DNA from: Gammaproteobacteria bacterium | GTDB lineage: Bacteria > Pseudomonadota > Gammaproteobacteria > JALTLT01 | Length of the DNA stretch: 23,766 nt | NCBI GenBank assembly: GCA_027001815.1 | Contig: JALTLT010000100.1 | Coordinates: 1 to 23,766 of the forward strand | Direction of reading: 5' to 3' | Shown here: in pieces, positions 11,675 through 19,390 of the stretch | Layout: every line of letters starts with the position of its first letter | How positions within the stretch are numbered: position 1 is the stretch's first letter | Translations under genes and position numbers: made by a program | The notes under the pieces: generated by a model | Told to the model about the DNA's origin: nothing | Databases searched by the model: none | What the model saw: only the letters and a program-made list of their open reading frames with translations

Positions 11675-14050
11675 ATGCGAATCAGTGAACATTGGCTGCG
11701 TGAGTGGGTGAATCCACCGGTCACCACCGCGGAGCTGGCGGAACGGCTCACCATGGCCGGTCTCGAGGTGGACAGCGTGGAGCCCGCCGCGCCGCCCTTC
11801 GAGGGAGTGGTGGTCGGGCGGGTGCTCTCCGTCGAGCCCCATCCGGATGCGGACAAGCTGCGGGTCTGCACCGTCGACGTGGGCGGGGAGACACCCCTGA
11901 ACATCGTCTGCGGCGCGCCCAACGTGCGCGAGGGGATGCGGGCGCCCACCGCGGTGGTGGGGGCGAGACTGCCCGGCGGCATGAAGATCCGCAAGGCGAA
12001 GCTGCGCGGTGTTCCCTCCGAGGGGATGCTCTGTTCCGCCCGCGAGCTGGGGCTCTCCGAAGAGCAGTCCGGTCTCATGGAGCTGCCGGAGGATGCCCCG
12101 GTCGGCGAGGATCTGCGTTGCTGGCTCGATCTCGACGATGCGGTGATCGAGGTGGATCTCACCCCCAACCGGGGTGACTGTCTCGGCATGGCTGGCGTCG
12201 CCCGCGAGGTGAGCGCCCTGACCGGCATCGATGCCCACCCACCGGTCGTCGAGGGGGTGGAACCGGCCATCGAAGAGACCTTCCCCATCGAGGTGGCGGC
12301 GCCGGCGGACTGTCCCCGTTACTGCGGACGGGTGATCCGTGGCCTCGATCCCCGGGCCACCACGCCCCTGTGGATGCAGGAGCGACTGCGGCGGGGCGGC
12401 ATCCGCAGTCTCGGCCCCCTGGTGGATGTCACCAACTACGTGATGCTCGAACTGGGACAGCCCATGCACGCCTTCGATCTGGCGCGACTGCAGGGGGGTG
12501 TCTGCGTGCGGCGGGCCACGGTGGGTGAGAAGATCACCCTCCTCGATGGCCGTGAGGTGGAGCTGGACGACGACGTGCTGCTGATCGCCGACCGCCAGGG
12601 CCCGCTGGCCATGGCGGGAGTGATGGGTGGCGAACACTCGGGGGTCGGCGAAACCACTACCGATATCCTCCTGGAGAGCGCCTTTTTCACCCCCACCACC
12701 ATTGCCGGCCGCGCCCGGCGCTACGGCATGCAGACCGACTCCTCGTTCCGCTTCGAGCGGGGGGTCGATCCCGAGCTGCAGCGCCGGGCCACCGAGCGGG
12801 CCACCGCCCTGCTGCTGGAGATCGCCGGTGGTCGCCCTGGCCCGGTGGTGGAGGTGGTCTCGGAGGCGCATCTGCCGGCGCCGCGCAGCGTGCTGCTGCG
12901 CCGCACCCGCCTCGAGATGATCCTCGGCGTGGCCATCGACGACCAGGAGGTGGATGGGATCCTTCGTCGGCTCGGCATGGCGGTGGAGCCGGTGGCGGAG
13001 GGGTGGCGGGTCACCGCCCCCCCATTCCGTTTCGATATCGCCATCGAGGTGGACCTGATCGAGGAGATCGGCCGTATCCACGGCTACGATCGCCTCCCCT
13101 CCCGCGAGCCCCGCGGGCGCATGGCGATGGCGCCGGTCTCCGAGGCCCGCCTGCCCCACGCCCGCCTGCGTGGCCTGCTGGTGGACCGCGGCTGGCAGGA
13201 GGTGATCACCTACAGTTTCGTGGAGGAGGAGTGGCAGCGACGGCTCCTCCCCGAGCGGCAGCCGCTGGCGCTGGCCAATCCCATCTCCGCCGACATGGGG
13301 GTGATGCGCCTCTCCCTCTGGCCCGGCCTCCTCAGGACGGTGGCCTGGAACCGGAACCGCCAGCAGGATCGGGTACGCATCTTCGAGACCGGTCTCTGCT
13401 TCGTGCCGGAAGAGGGCGAGGTGGCGCAGATCGCCCGCATCGGAGGGGCCTGGTCCGGTGCGCGCTATCCGGAACAGTGGGGGCTCGGCAGCGAGGCGGC
13501 CGACTTCTTCGACATCAAGGGAGACGTGGAGGCGCTGCTGGCTCTGGGCGGCCACCTGGGCGAGGCCCGTTTCGAGGTGGCGGAACATCCCGCTCTCCAC
13601 CCGGGGCAGAGTGCCCGCGTCCTGATCGGCGGTCGCCCGGCCGGCTGGCTCGGCATGCTCCATCCTTCACTCCAGGCCTCCCTCGAGACGGGCCCGGTGC
13701 TGCTCTTCGAACTCGATCTCGCGCCCCTCGAGGAGGCCCGCATCGCCCGTTACCGCTCGCTCTCCCACTATCCGGCCATCCGTCGCGATCTGGCGGTGGT
13801 GGTGAGCGAGGAGACGCCCGCGGAGGCGGTGCTCGAGAGCGTGAGGGAGGCGTGCGGGGAGTGGCTGGTGGAGCTGCGTCTGTTCGACGACTATCGTGGA
13901 CAGGGGATTGAAAGCGGACAAAAAAGCCTTGCTTTGGGCTTGATTTTACAGGATTCTTCGCGCACCCTTACAGATTCCGACGTCGATGGACTGATGGAGC
14001 GTATCGTCTCCGGTCTCGGCGAGCAGTTTGGCGCAACCCTGAGAGACTGA
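11675..14050 (+). CDS. pheT: Phenylalanine--tRNA ligase beta subunit
   Basis: The product has 791 residues, normal for the family. Domains in order: N-terminal EMAP/OB tRNA-binding domain (about 40-150, with HPDADKLRVCTVDVG and NIVCGAPNVREG), B3/B4 editing domain with LVDVTNYVMLELGQPMHAFD (about 245-270), B5 domain, the catalytically inactive core-like module, and the C-terminal anticodon-binding FDX-ACB domain (SHYPAIRRDLAVVV, about 700-791). It pairs with PheS in the cytoplasm. ihfA begins only 4 nt after its stop, so the two are translated from one message. Confidence 0.98.
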   Translation: MRISEHWLREWVNPPVTTAELAERLTMAGLEVDSVEPAAPPFEGVVVGRVLSVEPHPDADKLRVCTVDVGGETPLNIVCGAPNVREGMRAPTAVVGARLPGGMKIRKAKLRGVPSEGMLCSARELGLSEEQSGLMELPEDAPVGEDLRCWLDLDDAVIEVDLTPNRGDCLGMAGVAREVSALTGIDAHPPVVEGVEPAIEETFPIEVAAPADCPRYCGRVIRGLDPRATTPLWMQERLRRGGIRSLGPLVDVTNYVMLELGQPMHAFDLARLQGGVCVRRATVGEKITLLDGREVELDDDVLLIADRQGPLAMAGVMGGEHSGVGETTTDILLESAFFTPTTIAGRARRYGMQTDSSFRFERGVDPELQRRATERATALLLEIAGGRPGPVVEVVSEAHLPAPRSVLLRRTRLEMILGVAIDDQEVDGILRRLGMAVEPVAEGWRVTAPPFRFDIAIEVDLIEEIGRIHGYDRLPSREPRGRMAMAPVSEARLPHARLRGLLVDRGWQEVITYSFVEEEWQRRLLPERQPLALANPISADMGVMRLSLWPGLLRTVAWNRNRQQDRVRIFETGLCFVPEEGEVAQIARIGGAWSGARYPEQWGLGSEAADFFDIKGDVEALLALGGHLGEARFEVAEHPALHPGQSARVLIGGRPAGWLGMLHPSLQASLETGPVLLFELDLAPLEEARIARYRSLSHYPAIRRDLAVVVSEETPAEAVLESVREACGEWLVELRLFDDYRGQGIESGQKSLALGLILQDSSRTLTDSDVDGLMERIVSGLGEQFGATLRD

Positions 14051-14054
14051 AGGT

Positions 14055-14360
14055 ATGGCACTGACCAAGGCGGACATGGCCGAGCGACTGTTCGGTGAAC
14101 TGGGTCTCAACAAGCGCGAGGCCAAGGAGTTCGTGGAGATGTTCTTCGAGGAGATCCGTTCGGCGCTGGAGAAGGGGGAGCAGGTGAAGCTCTCCGGTTT
14201 CGGCAACTTCGATCTCCGTGACAAGAACGAGCGTCCCGGGCGCAATCCCAAGACCGGGGAGGAGATTCCCATCTCCGCGCGACGGGTGGTGACGTTCCGT
14301 CCCGGCCAGAAGCTGAAGGCGCGGGTGGAGGCGTATGCTGGAAGCATCAAACAACAATGA
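14055..14360 (+). CDS. ihfA: Integration host factor subunit alpha
   Basis: A 101-residue HU/IHF-fold protein. MALTKADMAERLFGELGLNKREAKEFVE, the beta-arm segment with GFGNFDLRDKNERPGRNPKTGEEIPISARRVVTFRPGQKLK, and the position after pheT identify IhfA rather than HU or IhfB. With IhfB it bends DNA at specific sites and supports recombination, replication and sigma-54 transcription. The last 26 nt overlap the following merR-family gene, so translation of the two is coupled. Confidence 0.97.
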   Translation: MALTKADMAERLFGELGLNKREAKEFVEMFFEEIRSALEKGEQVKLSGFGNFDLRDKNERPGRNPKTGEEIPISARRVVTFRPGQKLKARVEAYAGSIKQQ

Positions 14361-14691
14361 ACTGCCGCCGATCCCCGGCAAGCGCTATTTCACCATCGGT
14401 GAGGTGAGCGAGCTGTGCGGCGTCAAGCCGCATGTGCTGCGCTACTGGGAGCAGGAGTTCCCTCAGCTCAAACCGGTCAAGCGACGCGGCAACCGCCGCT
14501 ACTACCAGCGCCACGACGTCCTGCTGATCCGCCAGATCCGGGCGCTCCTCTACGAGCAGGGGTTCACCATCGGTGGTGCCCGTCAGCAGCTCTCCGGCGA
14601 CGCGATCAAGGAGGATCTGAGCGAGACCCGCCAGATCGTCCGCCAGCTCCGCGGCGAGCTGGAGGAGATTCTCGCCATCCTGAACGGGTGA
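14335..14691 (+). CDS. MerR family transcriptional regulator
   Basis: A 118-residue protein with an N-terminal winged helix-turn-helix (KRYFTIGEVSELCGVKPHVLRYWEQEF, about 17-45, then the wing RRGNRRYYQRHDV) and a short C-terminal helix (about 85-118) expected to form the antiparallel dimer coiled coil. There is no effector domain and no cysteine cluster, so it does not look like a metal sensor. Genes of this type commonly follow ihfA in gammaproteobacteria but the regulon is not established to my knowledge. It overlaps ihfA by 26 nt and is followed directly by tRNA-Pro. Confidence 0.92.
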   Translation: MLEASNNNELPPIPGKRYFTIGEVSELCGVKPHVLRYWEQEFPQLKPVKRRGNRRYYQRHDVLLIRQIRALLYEQGFTIGGARQQLSGDAIKEDLSETRQIVRQLRGELEEILAILNG

Positions 14692-14720
14692 TCGCTATTC
14701 CTATTTGGATCGCCATTCGG

Positions 14721-14726
14721 TACAAT
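14721..14726 (+). promoter_or_regulatory. Candidate -10 box of tRNA-Pro(GGG)
   Basis: TACAAT lies 15-20 nt before the tRNA. The matching -35 position (TTCCTA, 14698-14703) is weak, so the tRNA may also be read from the upstream operon. Confidence 0.45.
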
Positions 14727-14740
14727 GGCGTCCTCTGTCC

Positions 14741-14818
<78 letters not shown>

Positions 14819-14837
14819 CAAGATCGTGAAATCGTCG

Positions 14838-14863
14838 AAGGGCCGCCTCCGGGCGGCCTTTTT
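14838..14863 (+). terminator. Intrinsic terminator after tRNA-Pro
   Basis: Stem GGCCGCC / GGCGGCC (14841-14847 with 14852-14858) with TCCG loop, followed by TTTTT. Confidence 0.85.
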
Positions 14864-15121
14864 CGTGGAAGGTCTCGCCGCAGGCCGTGTTCATACCGCT
14901 CTTCTTCACCCCCCCCCTGATGCAATGTCCGGGCGGATCCGGCGCTTGCGAAGCGGCAGATCGGCAGACAGGTGGGCGGGAGGTGACCCCGCTGGAGGCA
15001 GCTCGAGGATTGCCCTCGAGTGTTCTTCCTGCTCTACTGTGCAGGGAGCAGGGGGTGCCGCCGGTGCGGGACCGGGTGGCCGGGGATTCCCCGCGGGGAA
15101 GATCTTCGAGGGACGCCGAGA
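14864..15121 (+). other. Leader region of the DUF1538 operon
   Basis: No gene is seen in this 258-bp stretch. It contains the inverted repeat CTCGAGG-ATTGC-CCTCGAG (15002-15020), a possible operator or leader hairpin. GAGGGACG about 10 nt before TTG 15122 is the likely Shine-Dalgarno. No convincing promoter boxes were found. Confidence 0.4.
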
Positions 15122-15862
15122 TTGAACGAGCAGTTTGTTGCGTTTCTGAGGGCGCTGAAGGACAGTCTGCGGGATCTCCTGCCGATCTTTCTGGTGGTCG
15201 GATTCTTCCAGTTGGTCGTGCTTCGCCAATCCTTTCCCGATCCCGGCGAGCTGATCTCGGGGATGCTCCTGGTGGTGCTGGGTCTCACCCTCTTCGTGCG
15301 GGGGCTGGAGCTGGGTCTCTTTCCCATCGGCGAGAACATGGCCTATGCCTTCGCCCGCAAGGGGAGCGTCGGCTGGCTGCTCGCATTCGCCTTCGCCCTC
15401 GGCTTCGGCACCACGGTGGCGGAGCCGGCCCTGATCGCCGTGGCGGAGGAGGCCGCCGAGGTGGCCGCTCGCGGGGGCGTGATCGAGGATCGTCGGGAGG
15501 CGCGTGACGACTATGCCCTGGGGCTGCGTCTGACCGTCGCCCTCTCGGTGGGTTTTGCCATCCTGATCGGGGTCTTCCGTATCATCAAGGGGTGGCCCGT
15601 GCACTGGCTGATCATGGGTGGCTACATCGGAGTGGTCATCATGACCGCGTTTGCGCCGGAGGAGATCATCGGCATCGCCTACGACTCGGGTGGCGTCACG
15701 ACATCGACCATCACGGTGCCGCTGGTAACGGCCCTCGGCGTCGGTCTGGCCATGTCCATCGAGGGACGGAACCCCCTGGTGGACGGTTTCGGCCTGATCG
15801 CATTCGCCTCCCTCACCCCCATGATCTTCGTCATGGTCTACGGTATGGTGGTGGGCGGATGA
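15122..15862 (+). CDS. DUF1538 family membrane protein, first paralogue
   Basis: A 246-residue polytopic membrane protein. Start taken as TTG 15122 because GAGGG precedes it and MNEQFVAFLRALKDSLRDLLPIF fits a membrane protein start; the longer in-frame N-terminus looks non-coding. About six to seven hydrophobic segments. Two related signature motifs occur: LGFGTTVAEPALIAVAEEA (first half, about 97-115) and AYDSGGVTTSTITVPLVTALG (second half, about 182-202), suggesting an internally duplicated transporter or channel fold with polar motifs in helix breaks. Substrate unknown. The stop overlaps the next gene (ATGA), which encodes a paralogue, so a heteromeric membrane complex is likely. Confidence 0.88.
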   Translation: MNEQFVAFLRALKDSLRDLLPIFLVVGFFQLVVLRQSFPDPGELISGMLLVVLGLTLFVRGLELGLFPIGENMAYAFARKGSVGWLLAFAFALGFGTTVAEPALIAVAEEAAEVAARGGVIEDRREARDDYALGLRLTVALSVGFAILIGVFRIIKGWPVHWLIMGGYIGVVIMTAFAPEEIIGIAYDSGGVTTSTITVPLVTALGVGLAMSIEGRNPLVDGFGLIAFASLTPMIFVMVYGMVVGG

Positions 15863-16659
15863 GCGGAACCGGCCTCGTCGAGGTGCTACTCCAGACGCTG
15901 CGTGACGTGCTGCCCATCGCCGGGGTGCTGTTCGGCTTCCAGATCCTCATTCTGCGCCGTCGCGTGCCGAATCTGCGCCGCGTGCTGCTAGGTTTCGTCT
16001 ATGTGCTGCTGGGAATGGGGCTGTTTCTCGAAGGTCTGGAACAGGCGCTCTTTCCCCTCGGCAAGCTCATGGCCCAGCAGCTCACCGATCCGGCTTTCCT
16101 GTTCGGGGAGGGTGCGCAGGGGGTGGAGCATCACTGGAGCAACTATGGATGGGTCTACGCCTTCGCCTTCGCCATCGGATTCGCGACCACCGTCGCCGAG
16201 CCGTCCCTGATCGCCGTGGCCCTCAAGGCGCAGGAGATCTCCGGTGGTGCCATCACCTTCTGGGGCCTGCGTATCGCCGTGGCCATGGGGGTGGCGGTGG
16301 GTATCGGGCTCGGGACGTTCCGCATCGTCACCGGCACGCCCCTCCACTACTACATCATCGTGGGCTATGTGGTGGTGGTGGTCCAGACCGCCCTGGCGCC
16401 CCGCATCATCGTGCCACTCGCCTACGATTCGGGGGGCGTGACCACCTCCACCGTGACCGTCCCCCTGGTGGCGGCCCTGGGACTCGGACTGGCGAGTACC
16501 GTGCCGGGGCGCAGTCCTCTGCTGGACGGCTTCGGCCTGATCGCCTTCGCCAGCCTCTTCCCGATCATGACGGTCATGGCCTACGCACAGCTCGGCGAAT
16601 GGTGGCTGAGGCGCAGAGCGCGCAAAGAGAGGGAGACTGAGAAATGCACTTCAAACTGA
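15859..16659 (+). CDS. DUF1538 family membrane protein, second paralogue
   Basis: A 266-residue polytopic protein starting at ATG 15859, overlapping the first paralogue by 4 nt. It keeps the same two motifs in the same places: IGFATTVAEPSLIAVALKAQ and AYDSGGVTTSTVTVPLVAALG, plus the shared DGFGLIAFASL near the end. Unlike paralogue 1 it has a hydrophilic loop (LTDPAFLFGEGAQGVEHHWSNYG) before the first motif and a charged C-terminal tail (RRRARKERETEK). It probably forms a complex with its neighbour in the cytoplasmic membrane. The 3' end overlaps the PII-like gene by 16 nt. Transport function is inferred from architecture only. Confidence 0.88.
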   Translation: MSGTGLVEVLLQTLRDVLPIAGVLFGFQILILRRRVPNLRRVLLGFVYVLLGMGLFLEGLEQALFPLGKLMAQQLTDPAFLFGEGAQGVEHHWSNYGWVYAFAFAIGFATTVAEPSLIAVALKAQEISGGAITFWGLRIAVAMGVAVGIGLGTFRIVTGTPLHYYIIVGYVVVVVQTALAPRIIVPLAYDSGGVTTSTVTVPLVAALGLGLASTVPGRSPLLDGFGLIAFASLFPIMTVMAYAQLGEWWLRRRARKERETEKCTSN

Positions 16660-16994
16660 TCATCGCGCTGGTCGAGGACGACAAGACCGAAGCGGTCATG
16701 AAGGCGGCCCGCCAGGCCGGGGCCACGGGGGCCACCGTCATCACCAATGCCCGTGGCGAGGGCCTCGAGAAGGCCAGGACCTTTTTCGGACTCAATCTGG
16801 AGACCCAGCGGGACGTGCTCTTCTTCCTGGTGGAGGAACACCTGAGCCGCACGATTCTGGAGACCATCTCCCGGGCGGGCAGTTTCGACGAGCGCGCAGG
16901 CTCGGGTATTGCCTTCCAGGTGGATGTGGAGGATGCCGTAGGGGTATCCCACCAGATTCGCAAGCTGACCCCGGTCGTGGAGGACAAGATATGA
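16644..16994 (+). CDS. PII-like signalling protein (GlnB superfamily)
   Basis: A 116-residue protein with the alternating beta-alpha-beta pattern of PII trimers: MHFKLIIALVEDDKTEAVMKAARQAGATGATVI at the start and a C-terminal beta-strand pair (GSGIAFQVDVEDAVGV). Compared with GlnB/GlnK, the T-loop region (ARGEGLEKARTFFGLNLETQRD) has no counterpart of the uridylylated Tyr51, so classical nitrogen control by GlnD is unlikely. PII-like proteins often sit beside the transporters they gate and bind adenine nucleotides (for example SbtB with SbtA). By position it would regulate the two DUF1538 proteins. The stop overlaps the CBS gene (ATGA). The superfamily call is good, the ligand unknown. Confidence 0.85.
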   Translation: MHFKLIIALVEDDKTEAVMKAARQAGATGATVITNARGEGLEKARTFFGLNLETQRDVLFFLVEEHLSRTILETISRAGSFDERAGSGIAFQVDVEDAVGVSHQIRKLTPVVEDKI

Positions 16995-17398
16995 GTGAAC
17001 GCCAGGTGATTCGGGTCCGGGACGTGATGAAACGGGACTACGATCTCATCGACGGCATGACCACCGTCGACGAGGCGTTGCGCACCATGCAGCACGTGGA
17101 GACCAAGGCCCTGATCGTGGACAAGCGCCACGAGGACGACGAGTATGGCATGCTGCTCATCTCGGACATCGCCCGCCACGTCCTGGCCAAGGACCGGGCT
17201 CCCGAAAGGGTCAACGTCTACGAGATCATGGCCAAGCCGGTGATCTCCGTCGATCCGGAGATGGATATCCGCTATTGCGCCCGGCTGTTCGAACGCTTCG
17301 AACTCTCCCGGGCGCCGGTGGTGGAAAACGGCAAGGTGGTGGGTATCGTCAGCTTTACCGACATGGTTCTCAAGGGGCTCTGTCGTCGCTTCCGCTGA
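16991..17398 (+). CDS. CBS-domain protein (tandem CBS pair)
   Basis: A 135-residue protein made almost wholly of two CBS motifs: first about 8-65 (VRDVMKRDYDLIDGMTTVDEALRTMQ, then ALIVDKRHEDDEYGMLLISDI), second about 77-130 (IMAKPVISVDPEMDIRYCARLFERF, then RAPVVENGKVVGIVSFTDMV). Such Bateman modules bind adenosine nucleotides (AMP, ATP, c-di-AMP or similar) in the cleft between repeats. It has no enzyme or membrane domain, so it probably acts on partners. It overlaps the PII-like gene by 4 nt and closes a four-gene operon with the DUF1538 pair. Confidence 0.92.
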   Translation: MSERQVIRVRDVMKRDYDLIDGMTTVDEALRTMQHVETKALIVDKRHEDDEYGMLLISDIARHVLAKDRAPERVNVYEIMAKPVISVDPEMDIRYCARLFERFELSRAPVVENGKVVGIVSFTDMVLKGLCRRFR

Positions 17399-17671
17399 AG
17401 GGCGCGACACCTTTCGCGGCGTTTCCACCAGGTGGCCGGGTGGGGAGGCCGCCTCCTCCATCTCCCTGCTTTCCCGCGAGCCTCTGCCGGGCCGGCCTCT
17501 CCTTGCCGCTTTCTCCCGTCTTGCCGGCCATCGCGCCTCAATTGATGATATTCGTCACGTATTGTAAGGTCGAGTCCGCTGTGTGGTTCCTCTCGGGAGC
17601 AGCAAGGAGCTTCGACCCGACCACCGCCACGAAGCGGGGCCTGATCGGTGCATACCGCAACAACCATTGGA
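17399..17671. other. Intergenic stretch without recognised gene
   Basis: No credible coding frame or RNA gene. TTGATG at 17542 and nearby AT-rich sequence (to about 17567) may hold a promoter for the next gene, but the hexamer spacing is poor. No T-run terminator was recognised after the CBS gene. Confidence 0.4.
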
Positions 17672-17707
17672 CAGGCTGATGAAAAACCCCGTATTTTCGA
17701 CATCCTG
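17672..17707 (+). repeat. Solo A-hairpin of the type I repeat
   Basis: CAGGCTGATGAAAAA (17672-17686) and ATTTTCGACATCCTG (17693-17707) form an imperfect hairpin equivalent to module A of the 160-bp repeats, especially R2 (same GCTGATG). No B-E modules follow. It ends 2-3 nt before the AGGAGG of the next gene. Confidence 0.85.
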
Positions 17708-17722
17708 TCAAGGAGGAGTTCA

Positions 17723-18538
17723 ATGGATCGTCCAGAGAAGAGGAGAACGCTGCGCCGATTCGCCGTGATGGCGACGCTGCTGGCAGCACCCGCCGCCCAT
17801 GGCGTCGATATCGACCTCGGTTGCGCCTGGTTGGATGCCAAGGGGACGGAGGGGGGCACCCTGAAGCTGCGGGATGTGGATGTCCTCGGCGGTTCCAGTC
17901 AGGCCGTCTTCGTCTGGGACACGGCGTCCAACCAGTGGCAGCTCGACAGCTATGGGGCGGAGTCTTGGGGGGCGGTACTGGCGAGGGTGGAATCGGTGAA
18001 CATGTTCGATGCCCTGGACGGGGCGACGACCCAGTTCCGTCGCTGGCGGGTCTTCGGCCGTCAGGTGACCGGTGCCTCGGTCACCACCCCGGGGGCCGAG
18101 AGTTTCGATCTCGCCTTCGCCAGACTGCTCGGTTGCACCCGCCGCCTTGAGATGAAGGACTTCGCCGGGCCTCCCGCCGCCGGCATCCACCAGTTCTCGA
18201 TCCAGTACAACGGCGCTCCCCTGACCCGCTCCGTCACCGTGGATCAGCCGCTGCTGCCATCGCTGGTGGTCAACCAGCAGAGCCGCGTCGGGGATTCCCT
18301 GGTCCTGGCGGTGGAGCCGGTGACCGGTTTCGGGCCCGTGAAGTACATGTTCCGGGTATACAACGTGGAGATCGGTGAGTTCATCTACGAGCAGGTCTCG
18401 GCCAACGCCTCGCTCACCACCCCGCCTCTCTCGCTGGCCCCCGGAGAGCGTTACCGGGTGTTCCTCAATGCCTTCACGGTCAGCGAGGCGGACGAGCGCG
18501 CCTGGAGTCTCTACAAGGGGCCCATCGCCACCTGGTGA
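17723..18538 (+). CDS. Hypothetical exported protein
   Basis: A 271-residue protein. ATG 17723 is chosen because AAGGAGG (17709-17715) precedes it; an upstream extension would read through the solo repeat. The N-terminus MDRPEKRRTLRRFAVMATLLAAPAAHG is a signal peptide with a basic n-region (a twin-Arg is present but the full Tat motif is not) and a probable cleavage after AHG. The mature part looks beta-rich. Two cysteines (LGCAWLD near the N-terminus and LLGCTRRLEM mid-protein) could form a disulfide. A C-terminal region (SLVVNQQSRVGDSLVLAVEPVTGFGPVKYMFRVYN...) resembles an Ig-like or fibronectin-like sandwich in strand pattern, but I recognise no named domain. Function unknown. Confidence 0.78.
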   Translation: MDRPEKRRTLRRFAVMATLLAAPAAHGVDIDLGCAWLDAKGTEGGTLKLRDVDVLGGSSQAVFVWDTASNQWQLDSYGAESWGAVLARVESVNMFDALDGATTQFRRWRVFGRQVTGASVTTPGAESFDLAFARLLGCTRRLEMKDFAGPPAAGIHQFSIQYNGAPLTRSVTVDQPLLPSLVVNQQSRVGDSLVLAVEPVTGFGPVKYMFRVYNVEIGEFIYEQVSANASLTTPPLSLAPGERYRVFLNAFTVSEADERAWSLYKGPIATW

Positions 18539-18544
18539 TCGGAT

Positions 18545-18585
18545 GGGAGGAGGGGCCGGCCGTTTGGACAGGCCCCCCTCCCTTT
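18545..18585 (+). terminator. Probable terminator upstream of modA
   Basis: GC-rich stem GGGAGGAGGGGCC / GGCCCCCCTCCC (18545-18557 with 18571-18582, one bulge) followed by TTTC. It probably ends the preceding gene's transcript. Confidence 0.5.
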
Positions 18586-18601
18586 CTGGTAAAGTAGCGC
18601 C

Positions 18602-19390
18602 ATGTTTGGTCACTCCGGACAGGCGCACGGAAGGAGGGGGTTGCTGGCCCTGCTTCTTCTCGCTCTGCTAGAGGGTGGAACGGCACCTGCCGGAGCGAAC
18701 GAGCAACCTCTCAGGGTCGCCGTCGCCGCCAACTTCCTTCCGGTGGCCGAGCGGCTCTCCACCCGCTTCACCCGGCAAACCGGCACGCCGCTGCGCCTCG
18801 TCTCCGGTTCCACCGGCAAGCTCTATGCCCAGATCGTGCACGGTGCCCCTTTCGATCTCTTCCTCGCCGCCGACGAGGCGAGACCCCGCCGTCTGGTGGA
18901 GGAGGGGAGGGCACGGGGTGCCCCTTTCCTTTATGCCACCGGCACGCTGGTGCTCTGGAGTCCTCGCCCCGGGCTGGTGGACCAGACGGGTGGGGTGCTG
19001 GCGGAGGGAGGCTTCTCCCGCCTCGCCATGGCCAACCCCCGGCTCGCCCCCTACGGCCGTGCCGCCCGTGAAACCCTGCAGGCACTCGGCCTCTGGTCGC
19101 GTTTGAGGTCTAGGATTGTGCGCGGCGAGAACATCGCCCAGGCCTTCCATTTCGTGGTCAGCGGCAATGCAGAACTGGGGTTCGTGGCTGCCAGCCAGTT
19201 GCTCTCGAGGGGAGAAGAGGGTTCCCGCTGGGTGGTGCCGGAGAGGCTCTACTCCCCCATCCTGCAGGCCGGAGTGGTGCTCACCGCTCACCCGGCGGCG
19301 GGCCGGTTCGTCCATTTCATCCGTTGTGGCGAGGGGCGGGAGATCGTGCGGGAGGGTGGCTACCGGGTGGCCGCCGATCCAGCGTGCTGA
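18602..19390 (+). CDS. modA: Molybdate ABC transporter substrate-binding protein
   Basis: A 262-residue periplasmic binding protein. Signal peptide: GRRGLLALLLLALLEGG core with likely cleavage around PAGA. The mature start LRVAVAANFLPVAERLSTRFTRQTG, the oxyanion-binding SGSTGKLYAQIVHGAPFDLFLAADEARP, and the C-terminal half (GENIAQAFHFVVSGNAELGFVAASQL) are characteristic of ModA. It captures molybdate (or tungstate) and delivers it to ModBC. The Shine-Dalgarno is weak. The gene overlaps modB by 7 nt. No ModE-type operator was recognised upstream. Confidence 0.95.
   Translation: MFGHSGQAHGRRGLLALLLLALLEGGTAPAGANEQPLRVAVAANFLPVAERLSTRFTRQTGTPLRLVSGSTGKLYAQIVHGAPFDLFLAADEARPRRLVEEGRARGAPFLYATGTLVLWSPRPGLVDQTGGVLAEGGFSRLAMANPRLAPYGRAARETLQALGLWSRLRSRIVRGENIAQAFHFVVSGNAELGFVAASQLLSRGEEGSRWVVPERLYSPILQAGVVLTAHPAAGRFVHFIRCGEGREIVREGGYRVAADPAC

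Noticed and set aside
11573..13663. A 696-codon open frame on the minus strand opposite pheT
   Set aside because: Same artefact: antisense shadow of a high-GC gene, low-complexity His/Gly/Ala-rich translation.
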